From: Macrocystis pyrifera
Taxonomy: Eukaryota > Sar > Phaeophyceae > Laminariales > Laminariaceae
Length of the DNA stretch: 64,000 bases
Assembly (NCBI GenBank): GCA_031763025.1
Contig: JASSKH010000001.1
Span: 14,527,265-14,591,264, forward strand
Reading direction: 5' to 3'
Shown piece by piece: positions 58,895 through 64,000 of this stretch (position 1 is its first letter; every line of letters starts with the position of its first letter). The notes beneath the pieces were generated by a model. It did not search any database, had not been told where the DNA came from, and saw only the letters and a list, made by a program, of their open reading frames with translations. A program made the position numbers and the translations under genes.

Positions 58895-61800
58895 GAAAAA
58901 CAAACGCTAACGCAGAAGTGATGAAGTGGAGCGGGGGGGGGGGGGGGGGGGGCGGGGGGGGGGGGGGGGGGGTGAGAGGGGGTTGAGGTACTCTGCTGAA
59001 AGGACGCCACTTCCAGTTCAAGACGAAGCAGCATCAGCCGGTAGAAGAAAACAAAGAAAAACAACGCTCTCTTGCCCTGCCGAACATTTTGTTTTCCTTC
59101 TTCGTCTTCGTTCTCAATATCATTCTCAATACCAAATTCGTTCAGATCTTGTTCTCGAGCTTTACATATCAATCTCAAATCTTGACTTCAACTATTAAAT
59201 CTCAAATGCCAACATCACCATATCGAAATGTCAATCTCCATATCAAAAATTAATATCACTATCAATCTCAATCTCAATTCTCAATTCTAAATTCTCAATC
59301 TCACCAGTCCCGGCTGTTGTCGAGCCACTGGTACCACGTCTTCTCGTGCATGGGCGGCTCAATCCTGAGCTCCTTGTTCTTCACGGCATCCACGGCCCTC
59401 TTCGCCATCCCATCACACTTTACGTACCTGGAACCAAACCAAGGAGGAAGGAAAGAAGGAAGGAAGGAAGGAAGCAAGGACGGACGGGGTGGACGAACAC
59501 ATTGAAAGAGGCAAACAAAATACCAACAACAAAAAACAACAGCCAGACAAACCGCCGGAAGAGCGCACCACTCACTCCACCCCGCACCACACACCATGGC
59601 CTACGTACGTACACACAATAATAATGCCATTAACCATCGAACGGTATACCGATTTTTTCTGCGCCATCTTCCGGCATATACAACAGCGTGAACCCGTCGC
59701 AGGAAAACAACCTTACGCTCGCCCGTCATCAGGCAAAGGAACCGCCGCTGCTGTGCCGTGATTTGGTCACAAACCCTACCCTGCGGCGCCGGCCCCTAAC
59801 CACTCAGGTCGGTTTTCACGGTGTCCTGGCAGACAGAAAGCACGCCCACCGATATACGCGCACCAGCCCTGGCCAACGTCAACCCCGTCAACTTTTAGAA
59901 CGAAAACCAAGGCAACGGCAAACACGTCCGACAACGAAGTAAACTAAACAGAGCCGAACCGAACCCAACCGAACCGAACCGAACCGAACCCAACCGGGCC
60001 TTCAAATTGTGTTTGGCCAGGTGCAACGCTTACTTCAAAATGTATCGCGTCGCTCCTTCGGCGGAATGAAAAAATTACAACCCCCTTTACCAACCCAATA
60101 TTTGGTTCTACAAAAATTAACCCTGAAAAAAAGAAAAAAAAAAAAGGTGTGCGGTAATTTGCGGAGTTCTGTACATTAATACCCCACTGGCGCGTTTCTG
60201 CCTCTTAACTACTGAATTTTACATCAACCGAGACTGAATTGTTCCACCTGAGAAGTATAGTACTTTGCTGCTCACCACTGGGGCGTGATCATGGGCTCGA
60301 TGATGTCGCCCGATCTCGAGCACAGCCCGAGACGCATCTTGTGCGGCTCCTTGCCCCTGAGCAGCCCCTTCTCCTCCAGGGACTTCTCCACCGCCACCCT
60401 CGCGTCGTAACGCATCATTCCCTCGAACTCCCCCGCCTGTTTGTGATTCCGCCGCGAATTGGTTCACAGCGTCAGACAGTTTCACGATACGTGCGTGGTG
60501 TTTCGAAAAGTACCACCCATCCTTGACGTTTGTCAGTTCCCAATCGTGGGCCAAGCTCCGTTTTTTGTTTTGTTCTTTTTGTTGTTGTTGTGGTTTTCGT
60601 TTCGATTTTCGTTTTCGATTTTCGCTTCGGCGTTTGTTTCGGTTTTCGCTTCTTCTAGTTTCGTTTCTATTTTCGTTTTCGGTTTCCGTTTCGATTATCG
60701 CTTCCTTTTCCTCTTTCCGTTTCGGTTTTCGTGGCGAGATTCGTTTCGACTCTCGTTTCGACTTTCGTTTTCGATTTTTCGCTTCGACTTTCGTTTCGAC
60801 TTTCGTTTCGACTTTCGTTTCGACTTTCGTGTTCGATTTTCGCTTCGACTTTCGTTTTCGCCCTGCTTTTCGTTACCGTTGCTGTTGCCCCAATACAAAT
60901 TCGAAGTATCATAGACATATATACATACATGTATATACATATATATATACCTGCGCGTTCATCGCGCCGTCGAGGCCGACCACCGTGACGAAAGCCAGCC
61001 CGTTCCTCCGGCCGCACTCGAAGTCATTAGGGTCGTGCGCCGGGGTGATCTGCCACGACGCAAAACAGGGGGTCAGCGAGGGAGAAGGACAAGGAGAGGG
61101 AGAGGGGAGGTGGGAGAAAACTCCCCAAGACAGCAGTAGCGTTACTGCATCCTCCCTTTTCAGGAACAAATACCGGTGGACAGTAGCGCCGGCCCCTTCA
61201 TAGCGACGGCATGTACGCGCAAGCCAACACTACCCGCACTATTATCGTCAAGCGGCACTATATAACTAGTCCCTCCGCACACTGCTTGCCACACTGGTGA
61301 ATCCCATCTCTGTCAAGCGATTCCACAAGACCTACTCGAACAGAGGGCGACTGGTGTGTATGCACTACTCGACTGGCACTACATGTAGTCAGGGAGTGAG
61401 TGTACCGTGCATATTTAACCGCCCCTGAGCTCCACCGCCGTCAGATTTAGTTCCCCTCAAAGCCCGAAGAATGCCACACCATTTTTTTTTTTTTTTTATT
61501 TGAAGTAAAAACATCGAGGGACCAGAACTGCAGTGGTTGTTTTTGTAATGCGTATTCAGATGTACGTACTTACCTCTGGTGTACAAAATTCGTGAAAACT
61601 TCCTACCCCGTAACTGACAAACCCTCTTACGTTTACCGTATTATCCTCTTACCGATTTCAACACCTTCTGATATACCCTCTTGCCTCTAGCGCGTACCCC
61701 CCCCCCCCCTTCCCTACCACATTACCCTCTTACACCGCCAGTCTTACCCTATGATACACGCTCTTGTTTCTATGTATCGGCGTACGCCCCCTCAACCACT

Positions 61801-61996
61801 CTAGAAACCCATTTTTCCCCTTTTCAGTACACAAAATACCGTTTTTTTTTTTTACCTTCACGGCTCCCGTTCCGAAGGCCATGTCCACCAGCACGGAGTC
61901 CAGGATGATCGGCACTTTTCGGTCGCTGAAGGGGTGCACCAATGTCTTCCCGTGGAAACCCTTGTAGCGTTCGTCATCGGGGTGCACAGCCACACC
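39779..61996 (-). CDS. valyl-tRNA synthetase, C-terminal 20 exons (5' end outside window)
   Basis: Charges tRNA-Val with valine. Exons on the minus strand: 61996-61856, 61049-60951, 60436-60276, 59427-59305, 58807-58726, 56738-56639, 55635-55466, 54944-54819, 54453-54376, 52570-52478, 51815-51675, 50067-49976, 48394-48283, 46055-45932, 45251-45100, 43801-43739, 42615-42511, 42237-42175, 41528-41484 and 39913-39779 (TAA). Together 734 codons. Landmarks: CP1 editing domain ([16 protein letters not shown]), ValRS-type [37 protein letters not shown] (KMSKS loop), the anticodon-binding part from [48 protein letters not shown] and a C-terminal Lys/Glu-rich coiled coil. Phases chain correctly across all junctions except for one-base errors in the 6th and 7th exons. 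One donor is GC (42510). Introns average about 1 kb and carry most of the repeats at 40-62 kb. The HIGH motif lies upstream, beyond 64000. Confidence 0.95.
40085..40785 (-). mobile_element. LINE 3' third, 5'-truncated
   Basis: Reads [23 protein letters not shown] and a long C-terminal arm ending VIKASNK then TGA, a few bases before a C-rich tail. This copy keeps the last 105 codons of the LINE frame open, so it shows where the protein ends. Lies downstream of the synthetase's last-but-one exon, in its last intron. Confidence 0.85.
41485..42175 (-). repeat. array of partial copies of a valyl-tRNA synthetase exon
   Basis: Four segments at about 41753-41796, 41855-41897, 41950-41993 and 42051-42094 repeat the 3' half of the exon 42175-42237, which encodes [13 protein letters not shown]. 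Each keeps a donor-like GT. Decoded: [52 protein letters not shown]. They are separated by CTAT/CCAT-rich spacers, including (CTAT)n at about 42108-42147. Spacing is about 95-120 bp. Confidence 0.85.
42695..43145 (-). mobile_element. LINE 3' end, 5'-truncated
   Basis: Starts (minus-strand end) at a poly-G run at about 42698-42708, followed by TAGTCATTTGCTGCTTGCC. Extends to the zinc-knuckle region near 43080 and stops at another poly-G at about 43141. Confidence 0.8.
43827..43862. repeat. (GGCA)n microsatellite
   Basis: About nine GGCA units just upstream (transcript sense) of a synthetase exon. Confidence 0.9.
43930..44135. repeat. two family E repeats in tandem
   Basis: AAATCAGACCCCACGATGTA...CCATATTTGGTCTTGA and AAATCAAAACCCACGATGGA-type copies, 120 bp apart. 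Confidence 0.6.
44291..44674 (+). repeat. tandem repeat of about 105-111 bp, 3.5 units
   Basis: Units start CAGCCCTA at 44291, 44394, 44505 and 44614. Each contains AGCAATCAGA, GTTCGAGGATATCTGGCC and a GTCGGCGACTT...AAGTCGGC hairpin. Unit 2 carries TACCAGGTA where unit 1 has TA. Confidence 0.85.
46110..46260 (-). mobile_element. SINE-like element
   Basis: A G-run tail at about 46122-46136, then the CATAGACCCCCGCATCCCTA block and the distal GCAGACATTGCTTGCACCAA block. Confidence 0.7.
46265..46440 (-). mobile_element. SINE-like element, nearly full length
   Basis: Reverse complement matches 28805-28979 over its whole length, including the GCGCTTTGCGCTTGG-type 5' part. Directly follows the previous copy in the same orientation. 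Confidence 0.75.
46480..46765 (-). mobile_element. LINE 3' end with long poly(C) tail
   Basis: A 46-base G run (tail on the minus strand), then CATACTCACTGGTTTCGTTG and the CGCATCCCTTTCGAGACGGC block. 5' end at about 46765, next to another element. Confidence 0.8.
46802..46906. mobile_element. family A MITE nested in another inverted repeat
   Basis: 105 bp. Flanks at about 46765-46800 and 46910-46980 form a second inverted repeat (GGGGGAACGTATAAATCAGG and CCTGATAAATATGCCCCC). Confidence 0.8.
47111..47190. mobile_element. family B MITE
   Basis: CCGCTCTGTCCCATAATATA after TA; right arm TTTCGGGACAGAG. A TACAGCAGTA lies just to its left at 47093. Confidence 0.7.
47688..47960. mobile_element. 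family A MITE (outer, interrupted)
   Basis: Left end at 47688 and right end at 47960. Its interior repeats AAAATAGGTAAATATATTG twice and is split by a complete copy at 47726-47830. Confidence 0.75.
47726..47830. mobile_element. family A MITE (inner, nested copy)
   Basis: 105 bp with TA at both borders. Confidence 0.85.
48540..48910. repeat. TACCCGGGTA-rich repeats with partial synthetase exon copy
   Basis: Several GGTACCCGGGTAC / CTACCCGAGTA palindromic units. At 48667-48703 the sequence repeats, with changes, the start of the synthetase exon 48283-48394 plus its acceptor ([12 protein letters not shown] versus [12 protein letters not shown] on the minus strand). Confidence 0.7.
49395..49434. 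repeat. (GGGA)n microsatellite
   Basis: About ten units in a synthetase intron, preceded by an (AT)n run at about 49314-49335. Confidence 0.9.
49669..49774. mobile_element. family A MITE
   Basis: 106 bp, TA-flanked. Confidence 0.85.
50745..50840. mobile_element. family C palindromic element
   Basis: Arms GTACCGGAGTCCCGTTTTGG and CAAATCGGGACTGCGGTAC around ATCACTTGGAATTAGAC. Confidence 0.75.
51090..51283. mobile_element. family C element interrupted by a family A MITE
   Basis: Left half GCCGCAGTCTCGTTTTGGGG, right half GAGTGGTTTGTCTCATAAAC. The MITE occupies 51119-51223. Confidence 0.7.
51119..51223. mobile_element. family A MITE
   Basis: 105 bp with slightly eroded ends (TTCCGGGGG; CCCGTAA). 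Confidence 0.8.
52145..52430 (+). mobile_element. cluster of three SINE-like ends and one LINE end with poly(C) tails
   Basis: SINE ends at about 52155-52200, 52297-52353 and 52356-52425. Between them a LINE tip (CCGTCTCGAAAAGGATGGG to GCAACACATGAGTAC, about 52215-52275). All are in the same orientation and each ends in poly-C. Confidence 0.75.
52660..52870. repeat. (GGA)n purine tract
   Basis: About 200 bases of GGA/GAG repeats upstream (transcript sense) of a synthetase exon, followed by GGGTTAGGGTTTAG at about 52880. That short piece resembles telomere repeat but is too short to call. Confidence 0.9.
52995..53102. mobile_element. family A MITE
   Basis: Left end eroded (CTACGGGGG), right end CCGTAA. 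Confidence 0.75.
53314..53418. mobile_element. family A MITE
   Basis: 105 bp, complete, TA-flanked. It follows a (CAC)n run and a 20-base poly-C. Confidence 0.85.
53570..54365. repeat. tandem repeat of about 180-190 bp, 3.5-4 units
   Basis: Units begin near 53573, 53760 and 53945 (AGGCCTTGGGATGGTTCA), with AATTTTCATCAAAATCCGTC, TCTTAAGGTCAACTGAGGGG, a poly-A and CATGTGTCTACAGTAATG in each. A partial fourth unit (from about 54110) is split by a family A MITE. Confidence 0.8.
54209..54315. mobile_element. family A MITE inside a tandem repeat unit
   Basis: 107 bp. Only the partial fourth unit carries it, so the insertion postdates the array or marks the diverged unit. Confidence 0.8.
55140..55260 (-). 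mobile_element. LINE 3' tip with poly(C) tail
   Basis: A 38-base G run, then CTCATGTGTTGCTTGC and ACGCATCTCTTTCGAGACGG. Only about 60 bases of the element remain. Confidence 0.7.
55416..55454. repeat. poly-C tract
   Basis: About 38 C residues directly beside the donor side of a synthetase exon. No GAGTAC end precedes it. Confidence 0.95.
55466..55635 (-). CDS. valyl-tRNA synthetase exon with -1 frameshift
   Basis: [20 protein letters not shown] through TTLLETG is in frame. Then one base is missing at about 55495-55503 before [10 protein letters not shown], which reads in a shifted frame. Length 170 nt where 171 is expected. Confidence 0.8.
56639..56738 (-). CDS. valyl-tRNA synthetase exon with +1 frameshift
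   Basis: [18 protein letters not shown] reads in one frame and [10 protein letters not shown] in another, split at the six-base C run 56668-56673 (G6 on the coding strand). The exon is 100 nt, whereas the flanking phases demand 99. Read literally, translation reaches a stop early in the next exon. Confidence 0.8.
57719..57825. mobile_element. family A MITE
   Basis: 107 bp, first base pair changed (TTTCGGGGG). Confidence 0.8.
58006..58128. mobile_element. family A MITE, expanded interior
   Basis: 123 bp. The middle is lengthened by (TA)n and (T)n/(TG)n runs. Confidence 0.75.
58468..58620. repeat. (GGCAC)n pentanucleotide satellite
   Basis: About 30 units of GGCAC with AGCAC variants at both edges. 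The long open frames here are artefacts of the repeat. Confidence 0.95.
58860..58972. repeat. two long poly-G tracts
   Basis: About 58861-58892 and 58934-58971, in the synthetase intron upstream (transcript sense) of the [12 protein letters not shown] exon. Confidence 0.95.
60590..60870. repeat. degenerate TTTCGACTTTCG array
   Basis: Repeated TTCGACTTTCGTTTC words in a synthetase intron. It yields Arg/Phe-rich or Lys/Ser-rich frames without protein character. Confidence 0.85.
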
Positions 61997-62056
61997 CTGA
62001 ACGCGAAACATGATAAAAACAAACGGTCGGCGCACAAAAGAAATACGGAGATGGGG

Positions 62057-62082
62057 GGTGGGGGGGGGGGGGGGGGGGGGGG

Positions 62083-62132
<50 letters not shown>
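62057..62132. repeat. very long poly-G tract
   Basis: About 75 bases, broken only by a single T and a single C. Length is unlikely to be exact in any assembly. Confidence 0.9.
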
Positions 62133-62133
<1 letters not shown>

Positions 62134-62611
62134 GAAAAAACAGGGGTGTATAGATATTTAGTTACGGGTTCATAGCATTTTTCGAGGGGGAAATGTGGGA
62201 CGGGGGCGAGCAAGACGGGAGTGTACTGTTATCAGGTATATTTCACTGCTGAACACAACAAAACTGCGTTGGGAGGGGCGCAAGAGAGGGAGCAATCATA
62301 ATCACAACAAGGGAGATGGAGCGGGAAGCGGAAAGCGACGGGCAGGGCATACATCAAATACGTCAGCGCTGGACCACGAAAAAAAATAGGCAAAGCAGCA
62401 AAGCATGGCATGGCTTACCCTACCGTAGACCATGGCCCAACTTAGCGCAAATGCTGGGCGCAACTTGGCAATGCTGCGAAGCTAGCACAACTACTCGACA
62501 CAGCTTGGCATTTTCAGCTTTTTGCTTGCCAGACGGCATAATACCCCTCTCCTTCCCCCTGGCCCTGACGTGCCCAAAACGATCGGTTCCTTAAAATAAT
62601 CAACTAAGGGG

Positions 62612-62790
62612 GTTCTTCACGAGTCAAGACCCGACCAAAGGGTCGGGTCGGAAGATATTCAAAACATCACAGGTCGGGTCGGGTCGGGTCGGGTCCGGTC
62701 AGGAGGTTTTCAAAACCTTACAAGTCGGACCAGGTCACCCTGACTCGACCCGACCCGTGAGGTTTGACACGACTCGTGAACAGCCCTGCT
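62612..62790. repeat. family F CGGGT-rich dispersed repeat
   Basis: Ends CTTCACGAGTCAAGACCCGA and ACTCGTGAACAGCCCTGC form imperfect inverted termini. Best-preserved copy of the three. Confidence 0.75.
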
Positions 62791-62996
62791 TAAGTAGCAC
62801 TAAACTACACCTTTCGGAGGTTTTAGACCCCCCTCGACTGACCGCCCCCCCCCGACCCTAAAACTACTGTAGCATTGCACTTGGTACGACACTAACGCCA
62901 GGAGAGGACTTCGACGCGTCCAAAAAAAACAAAACAAACAAGATTTCGGTCTCCTGCCGTGCACGACACTACGGACGGAAATGGAGGGAGCGCGTA

Positions 62997-63102
62997 TTAC
63001 GGAGGACCACAGTAAATAGGACCTACGGCGCACACAAAAACCTACATATTTACCTATTTTTTACTAACAATATTTGGTCCTATTTACTGCGGACCCCCGT
63101 AA
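62997..63102. mobile_element. family A MITE
   Basis: 106 bp, left end TTACGGAGG. Confidence 0.85.
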
Positions 63103-63272
63103 ATAGTCGGCACGACTTAAAAACCCTTTCAGGGCAAACTGGAGTCACGTTTTGGGGGACAAGCCACTCAAATTCTAAGTACCGTAGTCTTTCCCCCCCA
63201 AAACGGGTACTCAAATTCTAAGTACCGTAGTCTTTCCCCCCAAAACGGGACTGTAGTATACCTGGTACACTA

Positions 63273-63377
63273 TCACGGGGAACCATAGTAAATAGGACCA
63301 ATTATTGTTAGTAACAATACGGAAGCATATGTGTTTTTATGTAAACCATAGGTCCTATTAACTACGGACCCCCGTAA
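63273..63377. mobile_element. family A MITE
   Basis: 105 bp, left end TCACGGGG. A TACCTGGTA lies six bases to its left. Confidence 0.8.
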
Positions 63378-63405
63378 TAAAAGAGTTTAACAAAGTCGCC
63401 AGCTA

Positions 63406-63513
63406 TTACGGGGGGGGGTCCATAGTTAATGGGACCTATGGTACACACAAAAACTATATATTTACACATTTTTACTAACAAAATTTGGTCCCATTTACTA
63501 TGGACCCCCGTAA
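63406..63513. mobile_element. family A MITE
   Basis: 108 bp; extra G residues in the left end. Confidence 0.85.
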
Positions 63514-63515
63514 TA

Positions 63516-63829
63516 GTCATCAGTCGGAACCAACTATCCGACTCAATGGGTTTCCATACGTACTATTACGGGGGGTCCATAGTTAACAGGACCTATGGTG
63601 TACATAAAAACCTATATATTTGCCTATTTTTACTAACAAAATTTGGTCCCGTTAACTATGGACCCCCGTAATAGTCATCAGTCGGAACCAACTATCCGAC
63701 TCAATGGGTTTCCATACGTACTATTACGGGGGGTCCATAGTTAACAGGACCTATGGTGTACATAAAAACCTATATATTTGCCTATTTTTACTACCAAAAT
63801 TTGGTCCCGTTAACTATGGACCCCCGTAA
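63516..63829. repeat. 158-bp tandem duplication containing a family A MITE
   Basis: The segment from AGTCATCAGTCGGAACC through the MITE is present twice, from about 63516 and from about 63674. The MITEs are at 63566-63671 and 63724-63829. The flank is duplicated too, so this is segmental duplication and not two insertions. Confidence 0.9.
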
Positions 63830-64000
63830 TATTAATAGCAGGGAGGCTTCACTACATACGGGATCCATTTTCCTTGATTGGGCGGACGCCCCCTCCTTCC
63901 TAGCCGGGGGGGGAGGGGGGCTGATCAGGCTTTTGCTTCGCTCGCCTGACCTAATAAGTCGGCGAGTCGGCTACCCATTAGCTCTGGCTTCGCCAGCTCA

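Larger units (their letters stand above)
7600..63267. repeat. dispersed palindrome TACC(A/T)GGTA, 23 exact sites
   Basis: Starts at 7600, 8231, 10522, 19389, 22480, 22663, 24726, 26918, 29898, 30672, 33688, 33834, 34854, 35687, 36664, 36671, 36952, 38434, 44411, 50244, 51856, 52953 and 63259. Interpreted as excision footprints of family B elements (TA duplication with CC and GG left behind). See findings for the test case at 44411. Confidence 0.65.
7841..63837. repeat. dispersed palindrome TATTAATA, 14 exact sites
   Basis: Starts at 7841, 14227, 16466, 29642, 30291, 33702, 34935, 35071, 41818, 43605, 44159, 45344, 54128 and 63830. Interpreted as excision footprints of family A MITEs, whose ends are TT and AA inside a TA duplication. 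The site at 41818 lies in an AT run and may be unrelated. Confidence 0.55.
61997..64000. other. upstream intron sequence of valyl-tRNA synthetase with a MITE cluster
   Basis: No synthetase exon could be found here, so the preceding exon lies past the right edge. Contains about 75 bases of nearly pure G (62057-62132), a CGGGT-rich family F repeat, family C remnants (about 63130-63260) and five family A MITEs. Confidence 0.7.

Noticed and set aside
60459..61203. Plus-strand frames rich in Arg-Phe-Asp
   Set aside because: Produced by the TTTCGACTTTCG array in a synthetase intron and reading antisense through the CP1 exon.

Overview
The window is eukaryotic nuclear DNA, gene-poor and repeat-rich. 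Genes are split by long GT-AG introns full of homopolymer G/C tracts, small inverted-repeat transposons and 5'-truncated retroposons. Long introns, FNIP-type repeat exons of exact unit length and poly-G/C intron tracts fit a brown alga (Phaeophyceae) or a close stramenopile relative. This is inference: no organelle, rRNA or species-diagnostic gene is present.

Layout. (1) 23-8820, plus strand: a five-exon FNIP/LRR-like repeat gene. Its internal exons are exact multiples of 66 nt and every intron falls at the same point of the repeat. (2) 8.8-13.4 kb: no gene recognised; dispersed repeats. (3) 13.4-16.2 kb: a duplicated tRNA-like segment, then a broken mobile-element gene joining the C-terminal part of a Pif1/Helitron-type helicase to a ubiquitin-specific-protease-like domain. 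(4) 19.8-36.2 kb, minus strand: a multi-exon gene of unknown function whose probable first exon encodes a signal peptide. One of its introns carries a degenerate LINE with reverse transcriptase (26.5-28.4 kb). (5) 39.8-62.0 kb, minus strand: the last 20 exons (734 codons plus stop) of valyl-tRNA synthetase, 2.2 kb of coding sequence over 22 kb. The 5' exons, including the HIGH motif, lie beyond the right edge. (6) 62-64 kb: intron sequence of that gene with a cluster of MITEs.

Mobile DNA dominates. Family A MITEs (about 105 bp, termini TTACGGGGG, TA target duplication) occur about 20 times, sometimes nested. Family B (about 80-90 bp, termini CCACTCTG, TA target) occurs seven times. Two short palindromes, TACC(A/T)GGTA (23 exact copies) and TATTAATA (14 exact copies), are far above chance and match the footprints expected when families B and A excise. 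At 44.3-44.4 kb a tandem repeat shows one unit with the bare TA and its neighbour with TACCAGGTA. A LINE and a short SINE-like element share a GAGTAC 3' end followed by poly(C), which accounts for part of the window's G/C homopolymers. The LINE reading frame stops only a few bases before that tail.

Exon coordinates were set by hand from splice consensus, reading frame and, for valyl-tRNA synthetase, family conservation. Two single-base frameshifts in conserved synthetase exons may be assembly errors.
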